Notes under the pieces: model-generated
What the model saw: only the letters and a program-made list of their open reading frames with translations
Databases searched by the model: none
What the model was told of the DNA's origin: nothing
Made by a program: the position numbers and the translations under genes
Assembly (NCBI RefSeq): GCF_003703975.1
Contig: NZ_QTJY01000030.1
Coordinates: forward strand, 1-49,977
Direction: 5' to 3'
DNA from: Larkinella soli
Lineage (GTDB): Bacteria; Bacteroidota; Bacteroidia; Cytophagales; Spirosomataceae
DNA: 49,977 bases
In this document: one piece after another, positions 7,253 to 15,624 of the stretch
How positions within the stretch are numbered: the stretch's first letter is position 1
Layout of the letters: each line of letters opens with the position of its first letter

Positions 7253-10200
7253 TTACTGAACCCGGATCAACTGAACGCCCAGCACCGGACGGCCCTCGGC
7301 CGTAACGCCCTGGATCACCACGCGCAGCGTCCGAACGACGTCCGACAGCGGAAAACCCAGCCGGCTGTGCCCCTGGCCGTCGGTTTGCATGATCGGTTTC
7401 CAGTAGAGAACATCCCGGTAATCGACGGGGCCGGAAACAGTGCCGGCGGATACCTCCGCATCGTAGCGGGGCACATAAAATTCGCGCTGCACCGACGGAT
7501 AGCCGATGAACTGAATCGGGGTCATCCCCTCCGCGGGCTTCGCGCCGGCCTCCATCGAACGTCTGCTTTTGGTATAAAAAGCGATCACGCCGTTTCCGCC
7601 CCGAACCCCGTACATTCCTGCCGTCGTTCCATGTTTCAGCAATTCGATCCGTTCGATATCGCTAGTGTTGAAGTACAGCAGAGCTTTTCCATCCGGGTCA
7701 TAAATAGGCACGCCATCCATCAGATACAAGGGCTGCATACCGCTTTTGAAACTACCTACACCCCGTATGAATACCTTATAACTGTGCGCCTGGGCGGCCC
7801 CTTCCCGCGTCACCGTCACACCCGCCAGCCGGCCCTGAATCATTTCGTACAGGTTCGGGTAAGTCGGCGACCGCTCGTCGAACACCAGAACGGCATCCGC
7901 CCTGTCGTGCAGACTACGCTGCTGTATGTCCCCGGGTCTTTCCTCATTTTTTCGCGCCCGAACCGTTACTTCTTTCAGGACTTTCGCCGTTTTGTCGCGG
8001 TATAAATCGGTGTGGGCCGCCTGCCGGATTCGGGCGGCTTCCAGTTGAGCGTGCAGCGTCGCCCAGTGGGGTGCCATCGCTGTTTTACCGGATTCCCATT
8101 GCCGGCCGGGTCCTTCCAGGATCAGAAAGGCTTCTTTGGGAGAAATTTTCCTTGACTGCTTATCAGCGAGTTGCGCCATCAACTGCACCGTATCGGCCAG
8201 GGCCAGCCCCGCCAGCCGAAACCGCCCCTGTTCGTCGGCGTCGGCCGATTTCACGTACAATTGCCCACCGACGGTCGACGCCACGGTCAACTTCGCGCCG
8301 GGTATGGGTTGTTGTTTCGCGTTCAGAATGCGGCCCCGGAGCGAAACACCGCCCAGTGAATCCGTCGCGGGCGTACCACTCACGCGTCGCCAGCCCTGCG
8401 TCAGCAGCAGATCGTCCAGGGCTCTGCGGGTTTCGGCCGAGGGATTCAATACGTATTGGTTGGGGTCTTCGATCCGTCCCCGAAGCTCTCCCGTCAGCAG
8501 CAGATGGGCCGGCAGCGTCGCGTCGGCGGTATCCTCGGGCACCCGGCCGGCATCGGTAATCGAGGCCGATAACGCGGCTGACACCGGTAATCCGTTATCG
8601 ACCAGATTGACGCTCAGAATCACCGGCTCGCGAGGCTGATACCGGTTTTTGTTGAAACGCATCATCACCCGTACCGGCGCCGTGAACTCGGGCACAAACA
8701 CCAGTCGCTCGGCCTGAGGCCGGGCCCCGGCATCGTACAGGGTGATCTGCGCCAGGCCCGGCAACCAGCTTGTCATGGGCAGGCTGATCTTCGCCACCCC
8801 GGCCTGCAGGAGAACCTTCCGCTGATCGACCACCCGGCCGCGTTGCTGAATCAGGATATACGCGGAGTCGGTCGCGGCCCGGTTCGTACTCATGACGGTC
8901 AACGACAGCCGGGTGGTATCGCTGACCGCATCGGCGGAAAGCAGCAGCCCTTCCGGTTCGGGGCCGGGCAAAGCCACGCGCTGCAGCCGGTTGGGATCCG
9001 CAACCTCGGCGTAGTACGTCCGCTGCGGCTTCGGCTCCATCGCCACGCTGGTCATCCCCTGCCGATTGGTCCGGAAACGAACGACTTCCGCGCCCAGGTC
9101 GTCGACGATCCGTCCCGCGATGGGTAGGCCCTGCCCATTGGGCTGTACGATCTTTACGCCCAGCCGTGCCGGCAAGCCCGCCGTCCAGCGGCCTCCTTCC
9201 GGCAGAATCTGAACGTCCAATGGCGCAGGAACCGAATCACTGCGTATGGATTCGTCGGTCCGAAGCAGATTATAGATCGCCACCGACCGCTCGAAAGCCG
9301 GACCTCGCTGGGCATCATCTTCATCGGTATAGGCCCGCAGGCGATAGGTTCCCGTCATGAGGGTATCGGACAGGCGGAAATGGCCTTCGCCCCGTCCGTC
9401 GATGATCCGGACCCACTGGTGCTGCACCCGTTTCCCGGCCGACGTAAGCAGGTCGACCTGAATGGCCGTTTCGCCGGCGGGCCGTCGGTGACTGGCCGCG
9501 TCGAGTACGTATGTGCTCATCCAGAGCCGATCCCCGGTGGCGTAAAAGGGTTTATCGATGTGGACGAACAAGGTGGGGGCCGGCAACCTGAATCGCTCGC
9601 TGAAGGCCGCCGTGATGCGGCCCAGGAAGGCGTCGGGTGGCGCAAGTTTTCCCAGAGTAGCCACCGGGCCGCCGGCAAGTGCCTCCTTCTCATTTCCTTC
9701 GGGTTTCCAGTCGGCGGGCAGCATCGTCGACAGCCGGTCATTCCCCATCGAGCCTTTCGCTTCCATCCCTTCCGGCATGGTGATCACCCCGTCGACGGTC
9801 ATGTGCATCTGACCGCCAGGCAGTTTCATTTCTGTATAGGCATAACGGGCATCGGGATAGGGCGAGAAGCCCGAGAACGCATTCGTATAGAATACGATCA
9901 GTTTCATGGGCGAAACCAATCGGCGCTCGGTCGCTAACCGGCCGGGCTGAATCAACGTGGATGCCTGAACCGGAATCAGACGCTTGTAGTCGCGGATCGC
10001 AGCGGCCAGCGTAATGGTCCGCCCTTCGATGGGAATCGGCCGGGTGACATCCTCCTGATACACCAGAAAGCCGGCCTGCCCGAACGTGTTGTCGATCAGG
10101 GTGGCCATCAGGTGCCGGATCGACCCCTGGTAGGCCGTCAGCCGGTTTCGGCGAAACCGGACGGCCTGGCGTTCGTTCTCGGGTTTCAGTTCTTCGAAAC

Positions 10201-10804
10201 GGGCACTTCCTGCCGAATAAACATTTCCCGAGGCCGTAGCATCGAAATGCTGCAAGGCATAGATCACCCGATACCCCAGCGCCTGGTTTTCAATGATCAA
10301 CGGCTCATTCGCCGTCGCATACAGATGATCTTTCTCTTCCTTAAAATGGAGAACTTCACTATTGACCAGCAGGCACTGGCCGCCAAACGGTTCGCCGAAG
10401 AATTGCTTTTTAAACTGACGCAGATGCCGCTCCCAGCCTTTCGGATTGCCCCGGACGGTAACGGCATCCAGCATCTGTACACTGGCTTTCAGCCGAAAAT
10501 CGGCTTTTTGGGGAGAGGTATTCTCAAATCGGAGCTTTTGCGTGGCAGGCTGATAGCCAACGAAGGAAGCGGCTATTTCGACCGTACCCGGCGGCACACC
10601 CGCCAACGTATAATAGCCCTTTTCGTCGGTGACGGCCCCCCGCGTCGAGCCGTTGACGTAGACGTGGGCAAACGGCATGGGTTTTCCCGTGGCGGCATCC
10701 GTGACGTAGCCGGTCAGGACGGCGGTCGATTGCCCGAAAGCCGGCAGGAGCGCTCCCGTAAGCAGAACGACGGTGATCCAGCCGAGGAAGAACGAGCCAC
10801 GCAT
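7253..10804 (-). CDS. CarboxypepD_reg / MG2-like / TonB-plug secreted protein, no barrel
   Basis: The start at 10804 (MRGSFFLGWITVVLL) gives a signal peptide ending near AFGQ and a mature protein of about 1160 aa. In order: a carboxypeptidase-regulatory-like beta-sandwich (about 28-100, LTGYVTDAATGKPMPFAHV); a long unassigned region; an alpha-2-macroglobulin MG2-like module near residue 415 (HIDKPFYATGDRLW); further beta-sandwich repeats, including a second CarboxypepD_reg-type repeat before residue 900 (LRGRILNAKQQPIPGAKL); and a TonB-receptor plug at about 935-1080 (VFIRGVGSF, PLYLMDGVPIYDP, IERIELLKHG). The beta-barrel of a SusC/TonB receptor is absent. This architecture is known in Bacteroidota, with an unclear role at the outer membrane. 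It has its own promoter. Confidence 0.85.
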   Translation of the reverse strand: MRGSFFLGWITVVLLTGALLPAFGQSTAVLTGYVTDAATGKPMPFAHVYVNGSTRGAVTDEKGYYTLAGVPPGTVEIAASFVGYQPATQKLRFENTSPQKADFRLKASVQMLDAVTVRGNPKGWERHLRQFKKQFFGEPFGGQCLLVNSEVLHFKEEKDHLYATANEPLIIENQALGYRVIYALQHFDATASGNVYSAGSARFEELKPENERQAVRFRRNRLTAYQGSIRHLMATLIDNTFGQAGFLVYQEDVTRPIPIEGRTITLAAAIRDYKRLIPVQASTLIQPGRLATERRLVSPMKLIVFYTNAFSGFSPYPDARYAYTEMKLPGGQMHMTVDGVITMPEGMEAKGSMGNDRLSTMLPADWKPEGNEKEALAGGPVATLGKLAPPDAFLGRITAAFSERFRLPAPTLFVHIDKPFYATGDRLWMSTYVLDAASHRRPAGETAIQVDLLTSAGKRVQHQWVRIIDGRGEGHFRLSDTLMTGTYRLRAYTDEDDAQRGPAFERSVAIYNLLRTDESIRSDSVPAPLDVQILPEGGRWTAGLPARLGVKIVQPNGQGLPIAGRIVDDLGAEVVRFRTNRQGMTSVAMEPKPQRTYYAEVADPNRLQRVALPGPEPEGLLLSADAVSDTTRLSLTVMSTNRAATDSAYILIQQRGRVVDQRKVLLQAGVAKISLPMTSWLPGLAQITLYDAGARPQAERLVFVPEFTAPVRVMMRFNKNRYQPREPVILSVNLVDNGLPVSAALSASITDAGRVPEDTADATLPAHLLLTGELRGRIEDPNQYVLNPSAETRRALDDLLLTQGWRRVSGTPATDSLGGVSLRGRILNAKQQPIPGAKLTVASTVGGQLYVKSADADEQGRFRLAGLALADTVQLMAQLADKQSRKISPKEAFLILEGPGRQWESGKTAMAPHWATLHAQLEAARIRQAAHTDLYRDKTAKVLKEVTVRARKNEERPGDIQQRSLHDRADAVLVFDERSPTYPNLYEMIQGRLAGVTVTREGAAQAHSYKVFIRGVGSFKSGMQPLYLMDGVPIYDPDGKALLYFNTSDIERIELLKHGTTAGMYGVRGGNGVIAFYTKSRRSMEAGAKPAEGMTPIQFIGYPSVQREFYVPRYDAEVSAGTVSGPVDYRDVLYWKPIMQTDGQGHSRLGFPLSDVVRTLRVVIQGVTAEGRPVLGVQLIRVQ

Positions 10805-10843
10805 AGTTTGTAGATTACCCTCCCTAAAAAGAACCGCCCTGCG

Positions 10844-10873
10844 CAATTATACTTAGGGCCGAACCCGGCCAAA
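10844..10873 (-). promoter_or_regulatory. Predicted promoter of the plug/MG2 gene
   Basis: On the minus strand TTTG (10870-10873), an 18-nt spacer and TATAATTG (10844-10851) match the Bacteroidota consensus with one mismatch in TAnnTTTG. It lies 40 nt before the ATG at 10804 and supports that start over the upstream ATG at 10846. The rest of the gap to 11057 holds an ATG-less open frame that I do not call a gene. Confidence 0.5.
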
Positions 10874-11057
10874 GTCCGGCAGAAAATGAGTTGGAGCTAC
10901 CCTCAAAACGGGGTGGTTGTTTCCGGCCGCTGACCGCTTTCCAAAGGTTGGCACTTTTTGAAGTACAGGCTCCCGGTGACCTTTTGGGCGATGCCCGGTT
11001 CATCATCCTGATGCGGTTTTCGCAAAGCGATTTCCGAACGATACCGCCTTAACCGGC

Positions 11058-12500
11058 TTAGTTGCCCGTTACTTTCTTCCAGTCATACTGGTCCCTGGAG
11101 GCCGTGTTTCGTCTGGATAAGTCGGAAAGCATCCTGTCAAGGGTGGTTTTACTCAGCCATCGGCCGTTGACGATGACTCCGGAAATGGCCCGCGTGTTTT
11201 TCACGTTATCCAGCGGGTTGGCATCCAGCAGAACAAGGTCGGCCCGTTTCCCGACTTCGATGGTTCCGACTTCGCCGTCGATACCGAGCCAGATCGCGGG
11301 AAGGCGCGTGGTCGAGTTCAGTACTTCTTCGGGGGTGAATCCGGCTTCCGCCAGAAGTTCAAGTTCCGTATGAAGATCAAAGCCGGCCATCACCCCCGAA
11401 ACCCCGGTGTCCGTCCCGGCCACCATGGGTACCCCCGCCTTTTTACAGGCTTGCACCAATCGAACGTGAAAGGCGAGCAGTTGGTCGAGACGGGCGATGC
11501 CCTCCGGCGTTCTATTCCGGTTATAGTTGTTGGCTGTCAGCCACTTACTTTGAAGGAGCGGATGCACATACCGGAGCAGTGGCGACGCCCGGAGTTCGTC
11601 CAGGGAGCGGGTCTGGCTGGCTATCCGCTTCATGGCGATCATGGTAGGGGAAAGCCACGTACCGTTCGCGGCCATCAGTGCCGCCAGACGCTGCGCTTCC
11701 CGGTCGCTAAAGTCGCCGGCTTGTTTCGACAGCTCTTCGGCGTGGGCAACCATGCCGAAATGAGGGACAAAGGCCTGTTCCACCTTTCCCCGAAAGGCAT
11801 TCGGAATATGTCCGACGGTTTTTAGCCCTTGCTTATCGGCTTCATCGATGATGGCCTTATACGTCTCAATGTCCAGCTGGGAATATACTTTGATGAACTC
11901 GTACCCTTCGGCTTTGGCACTACGAACCGCCTGACGTCCGTCGGAGGGGGTATGTACGATTCTTCCCGATCCGTTTCCTCCATTTATGAGTGCCGCCAAC
12001 GCCATGCGCGGCCCGATCACATCCCCTCTTGCGATGTCGTTTCGCTGACCGAAATGTTCCGGTTTAGAATTGAGATCGAACAGGGTCGTAACCCCATTGG
12101 CTATGTAAGGCGTCATCACATCCTGTGTGTCGAAGAACGTCGTTGCGCCCTGGGTGGGGAGTTTAGAACCAAAATGACTATCGGTTGCCAAATGCACATG
12201 CATATCGATAAGACCGGGTATGAGCCATTTTCCTCTACCGTCTATCACCCTGGCCCCCGGGGGAATAGGTCCATCGAGGGATAGAATCCGCCCCTGGCTG
12301 ATGACCACCGAAACGTTCGGCAGGACATGCCCGCCCGTCGTCATCGGAATCACATTTACCTGTTTGATAGCCCATACCGGCGGCTTCTGCCCTTTCCCTT
12401 TTTGAGAAACCGTACTCGTGGTTGCGAAAGGAGCGCAGCCCATCGTCATCAGGAATAAACCGATGAAGGGCAGAGTATGGTAAGGATGCCTGTAACTCAT
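11058..12500 (-). CDS. Amidohydrolase-family metal-dependent hydrolase, probable lipoprotein
   Basis: This 480-aa protein belongs to the amidohydrolase superfamily (imidazolonepropionase/prolidase-like branch). Its N-terminus is hydrophobic and ends at a possible lipobox (TMGC, Cys22), so export is likely. The metal-binding HxH is His101-Val-His103 in LIDMHVHL. Later motifs include KTVGHIPN, VAHAEEL and the Asp of MVAGTDTG near the C-terminal barrel strand, then the composite beta-sandwich ending (GKRADLVLLDANPL). The likely reaction is hydrolysis of a cyclic amide or dipeptide-like bond, but the substrate cannot be told. It lies between the plug/MG2 gene and the decayed CheB gene on the same strand and does not appear tied to either. 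Confidence 0.88.
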   Translation of the reverse strand: MSYRHPYHTLPFIGLFLMTMGCAPFATTSTVSQKGKGQKPPVWAIKQVNVIPMTTGGHVLPNVSVVISQGRILSLDGPIPPGARVIDGRGKWLIPGLIDMHVHLATDSHFGSKLPTQGATTFFDTQDVMTPYIANGVTTLFDLNSKPEHFGQRNDIARGDVIGPRMALAALINGGNGSGRIVHTPSDGRQAVRSAKAEGYEFIKVYSQLDIETYKAIIDEADKQGLKTVGHIPNAFRGKVEQAFVPHFGMVAHAEELSKQAGDFSDREAQRLAALMAANGTWLSPTMIAMKRIASQTRSLDELRASPLLRYVHPLLQSKWLTANNYNRNRTPEGIARLDQLLAFHVRLVQACKKAGVPMVAGTDTGVSGVMAGFDLHTELELLAEAGFTPEEVLNSTTRLPAIWLGIDGEVGTIEVGKRADLVLLDANPLDNVKNTRAISGVIVNGRWLSKTTLDRMLSDLSRRNTASRDQYDWKKVTGN

Positions 12501-12577
12501 TGCGGATCGTTGAATTGGTAAGGTTTCTGCCTGACGGACTGTTTAAAAGTACGATTTTCTCCGATTCAGACGGTCGG

Positions 12578-13372
12578 TCAGGCAGGACGATGCGAAGAAC
12601 TGGCCCCGGTCCTCACGTTGATGCGCCGTTCCAGCCGGCGCATCAGGGTAGGGCGTTTGTAGTTGGAAAAGTCGTGGCCGGTGCGCAGGCGCAGTTGGGT
12701 GAATACGTCCCGCAGGGCCTGCTGCTGATCGTCGGTGCGTCGCTCGGGTTCCACCTAGATCGCTACCGTCCCCAGGCTTCGATGATAAGCCACCAGGCGG
12801 GCCGGGATGGCGGCTACCGGCAGGATGTCGTCCACCAGGTCCGTGGAGCCTGGCGGGGCATCTCGTTGAAGGAAGCCTCCCGGGGGTTTTGCACAAACAC
12901 CGCCCCCCCCATTTTCCTTGATGCGCTTGAGGCCCATCGAACCGTTGGCTCCCGTACCCGACAGGATGACGGCGATGGCCCGGGGGCCGTGCGAGTCGGC
13001 CAGGGTACGAAAGAAAATATCGATCGGCGCCCGCCGTTCTTCCGGGCGGGCGTTGGGCAGAACCCTGATGTAGTCATCCTGCATTTGCAGATGCCGGTCG
13101 GGCGGCACTACGTAGACGTGGTCGGGCAGGACCGGCACATTTTCCGTGACCTGGGTGACCGGCAGGGGCGTCACCGCCTTCAGGATTTCGGTGAGTCGGC
13201 TGTCGTAATCAGGTGAAAGATGCAGGATCACCACATAGGCCATACCCGAGTCGGGTTCGACCTGCTCAAAAAACTCCTGCAATGCTTCAATCCCACCGGC
13301 TGAGGCTCCGATGCCGACCACCGAAGTTTGATCCGGCGCCGGTTGATCGGCCTTTCCTTTTTTCTTGCTTAC
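12578..13372 (-). pseudogene. Decayed CheB-CheR fusion gene (only CheB and the start of CheR remain)
   Basis: Translation leftward gives a CheB methylesterase domain beginning VVGIGASAGGIEALQEFF with LSGTGANGSMGL. The family then expects KENGGAVFVQNPREASF, but a run of eight G (12903-12910 on the minus strand) shifts the frame. A second indel about 40 nt on restores it at TDLVDDILPVAAIPARL. An in-frame TAG after LGTVAI interrupts the linker, and the text resumes as the CheR N-terminal domain (LRLRTGHDFSNYKRP, LERRINV) before ending at 12578. The expected start codon before SKKKGKAD reads GTA. CheB-CheR proteins, often followed by PAS and kinase domains, are far longer. Start loss, two shifts, a stop and truncation make this a pseudogene. 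Confidence 0.8.
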
Positions 13373-13408
13373 GTGAGGTCTGGTAAGGGTACTGCTTCCA
13401 AAAATAAG

Positions 13409-14467
13409 TTATGCCTGGCGGTCCGACTCGCCGTCCGAATCGGTGGCTTGCTGCTCCAGACTGCCCTGGCTGAGTTGCTCATGTAATAAAACCGCCTGCC
13501 GGACCAAGGTCGACCGTTCGCCCGCCTGCTGGGCTTTCTGAAAGTACAGGGCGGCCAGCTTGGGCTGGTTGGCTTCGGCAAAGTGGTCGCCCAGATGGTT
13601 CAGCAGGACGATGCTTTCATCCACACCCCGAATGGCGCTGTAGAGGCTGTCCTCGATTTTTTCGGTGATCGCGGCCAGCAGCGTGTCCGCCGAATAGGCA
13701 TGACCGGTATGACAGCGGAAACGGGCCAGCGGGCCCTCCTTGAGCAGGGTCAGCACGCCATGGCACTCCGGACACGTATAGGGACTCAGTTGACCGTACT
13801 GCATAATGTTGATTTCAAGGGCATTGTCTTCGGCCGCTATGCGAATTTCAGCGTTTATTTTTTCATTTTCCTCCGTCGCCACCGGCGATTTTTCGGGGGC
13901 CGGCCGATCGGTCAGCCGGATGAGCAAAGGGGGGATTTCGGCGAGCGAAACCACGTGATCGACGCCGACCTGACGGATGGCGCTAAGGGGCATGGAGGGC
14001 ACCTCGGCTTCCCGGGGGTCCTGCACTATGGCCAGGCCCCCGTAGTGTTTGACGGTCCACAGGCCGGCGGTTCCGTCGTCGAGCGCACCGGATAAAATGA
14101 CGCCGATGACGCGGGAGCCGTAACTGTAGGCCGCCGAGCGAAAAAGCGGATCGACGGCGGGACGGAAGCGGTTCTCCTTCGGGCCGCGCGTCACCCGGAC
14201 ATACCCGGGTTCCAGGAGCATATGGTGGTCCGGCGGGGCGATGTAGATGCGGTTGGTCTGAATCGGCTCCCGGTCCTGGGCATGAGCCACCGGCATCGTC
14301 GTGAGGTGGCCTAATACCTGCGGCAACATGCCCCGGATGGAAGGGGCCATGTGCCAGACAATGAAGATGGCCGCGTCGAGATCGGAAGGAAGCCCGGCGA
14401 TGATTTTTTTGAAGGCCGTAAAGCCGCCGGCCGAAGCCCCCATGACAATGATATTGCGTTTCTCCAT
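13409..14467 (-). CDS. CheB-type methylesterase with C-terminal zinc-ribbon-like tail
   Basis: The 352-aa protein has no receiver domain. The CheB esterase domain (about 5-190) shows the nucleophile Ser12 in GASAGGF, the His of WHMAPS and the Asp of LSGALDDGTAGL. A tail follows with a CxxC...C pattern (YTCPECHGVL, then FRCHTGHAYS) and helices ending at residue 352. This is the common architecture of orphan CheB proteins in Bacteroidota and may act outside chemotaxis. I use the ATG at 14467 (MEKRNIIVMGASAGG). Upstream in-frame ATGs give residues with no family resemblance. No cheR or receptor gene is in the window, and the neighbouring CheB-CheR gene is dead. Confidence 0.9.
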   Translation of the reverse strand: MEKRNIIVMGASAGGFTAFKKIIAGLPSDLDAAIFIVWHMAPSIRGMLPQVLGHLTTMPVAHAQDREPIQTNRIYIAPPDHHMLLEPGYVRVTRGPKENRFRPAVDPLFRSAAYSYGSRVIGVILSGALDDGTAGLWTVKHYGGLAIVQDPREAEVPSMPLSAIRQVGVDHVVSLAEIPPLLIRLTDRPAPEKSPVATEENEKINAEIRIAAEDNALEINIMQYGQLSPYTCPECHGVLTLLKEGPLARFRCHTGHAYSADTLLAAITEKIEDSLYSAIRGVDESIVLLNHLGDHFAEANQPKLAALYFQKAQQAGERSTLVRQAVLLHEQLSQGSLEQQATDSDGESDRQA

Positions 14468-14689
14468 TTGGTTTTTCGGCGATTGGCCAAGAGTTCGGCT
14501 CATAATGATTGCCGTCGAACGGATCACCGGGACGGCTCTCCTGCCGGGTTGCGAGCGTATGGCCCGGTGAATCACAAGCTAAAAAGCATTTGTAGATTAA
14601 ACCAACCCGCAGGCGTAAAGTTGATCGTAAGGGGGAATTTTAGCCCTGGGCGACGATAGGCCGTCATTGATCTATTTACTACAGTTTTT

Positions 14690-14719
14690 TTGGATAAAAA
14701 ATAATTATTCTTATAATTG
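14690..14719 (+). promoter_or_regulatory. Predicted araR promoter
   Basis: TTG (14690-14692), a 19-nt AT-rich spacer and TATAATTG (14712-14719) match the Bacteroidota promoter with one mismatch in the -7 box. The -7 box overlaps the palindrome at 14715-14737, so a bound repressor would block initiation. The remainder of the 14468-14776 divergent region holds no other element I can support. Confidence 0.6.
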
Positions 14720-14737
14720 TGTCGCAATTACACAATT
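14715..14737. promoter_or_regulatory. Candidate AraR operator in the araR promoter
   Basis: A perfect 8-bp inverted repeat, AATTGTGT (14715-14722) and ACACAATT (14730-14737), has a 7-nt spacer. The same arms and spacing recur before araB at 15548-15570 with one changed base. Position over the -7 box predicts autorepression. That AraR is the binder is inferred from gene context. Confidence 0.65.
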
Positions 14738-14776
14738 TTGCATTTTACCTTAGCCGGGGAAGCTTTCAGTAACCTT

Positions 14777-15481
14777 ATGCCCTATTCGCATACCCACCGA
14801 GTACTGGTAGCGCTTGACTGTATCATCTTCGGCTTCGACGGTGAAGGGCTCAATCTATTACTGATCAAGCGGAACTTCGAACCGGAATCCGGGAAGTGGT
14901 CGCTGATGGGCGGGTTTCTCAATGACGGCGAAAGCCTGGAAGAGGCTGCCCATCGTATTCTATATGACCTCACCGGGCTCGACAATAATTACCTGGAACA
15001 GTTTCAGACATTTGGGGCCATCGGCCGCGACCCGGTCGAACGCACCATCTCGGTCGCCTATTATTCCCTGGTCAATATTGAGGATCAGGACGTAAACGCC
15101 ATCCGGTCGCATAACGCTTCCTGGATCAGTCTTACCAAAAAACCCAGGCTCATCTTCGACCATGACCTGATGGTACAGGAGGCTTTAAAAAGACTGCGCA
15201 CGAAAGCCGCTCTGAATCCGATCGGGTTTGAGCTGCTGCCGGAAAAATTTACCATTCCGCAGCTTCAGAAGCTGTATGAGGCCATTTACGATACCCGACT
15301 GGACCGCCGGAATTTCAGCCGGAAAATCCTTTCGACGCGCTTATTGGTCGGAACCGGCGAAAAAGACATGAGTTCCCAGACCAAAAAAGGACAGCTTTAT
15401 ACCCTGGATGCCCATGAGTATGCCAGACAGCAAAAAGGCAATTACAGCTTTATGCCCGAACTGATCATGGCGGATTTTTAA
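14777..15481 (+). CDS. araR: AraR, Nudix-type transcriptional regulator of arabinose use
   Basis: The 234-aa protein has an N-terminal Nudix-fold domain (about 1-145) and a C-terminal winged-helix region (about 155-234, with FTIPQLQKLYEAIYD and RRNFSRKIL). The Nudix box at 46-68 is degenerate: the metal-binding REUXEE part reads RILYDL. A sensory rather than catalytic domain is therefore expected. Nudix-related AraR is the known L-arabinose regulator in Bacteroides, and this gene sits directly before araBAD. I use the ATG at 14777 (MPYSHTHRVLVALD), because the frame upstream crosses the promoter and operator. Arabinose is the expected effector by analogy. Confidence 0.88.
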   Translation: MPYSHTHRVLVALDCIIFGFDGEGLNLLLIKRNFEPESGKWSLMGGFLNDGESLEEAAHRILYDLTGLDNNYLEQFQTFGAIGRDPVERTISVAYYSLVNIEDQDVNAIRSHNASWISLTKKPRLIFDHDLMVQEALKRLRTKAALNPIGFELLPEKFTIPQLQKLYEAIYDTRLDRRNFSRKILSTRLLVGTGEKDMSSQTKKGQLYTLDAHEYARQQKGNYSFMPELIMADF

Positions 15482-15547
15482 GGTTCCGATGCAGACCGGT
15501 GCTGAACGGAAACCGGGATTCCCGGATGAATCCACCATCGTCTCCGG

Positions 15548-15570
15548 AATTGTGTCATATCAACACGATT
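15548..15570. promoter_or_regulatory. Candidate AraR operator upstream of araB
   Basis: AATTGTGT (15548-15555) and ACACGATT (15563-15570) are separated by 7 nt, the same geometry as at araR with a single base change in one arm. It lies 55 nt before the araB ATG. I see no strong -7 box here, only a weak CGTTTTTG downstream. Control of the long araB-to-xylanase run is therefore likely but not fully resolved. Confidence 0.6.
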
Positions 15571-15624
15571 GACCCGTTTTTGACCGGGCCACTCATTCGT
15601 TCGACAGATTTTAACAGGCAATCT

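Noticed and set aside
7253-10804. A full TonB-dependent receptor
   Set aside because: The protein ends about 100 residues after the plug, with no room for the 22-strand barrel.
10829-11052. Rightward open frame of about 70 codons between the plug/MG2 gene and the amidohydrolase
   Set aside because: It has no start codon and no recognisable family, and it overlaps the promoter of the leftward gene.
15512-15526. Short GC palindrome CCGGGATTCCCGG after araR as a terminator
   Set aside because: The loop would be too small for the full stem and there is no T-run, so termination is not supported.
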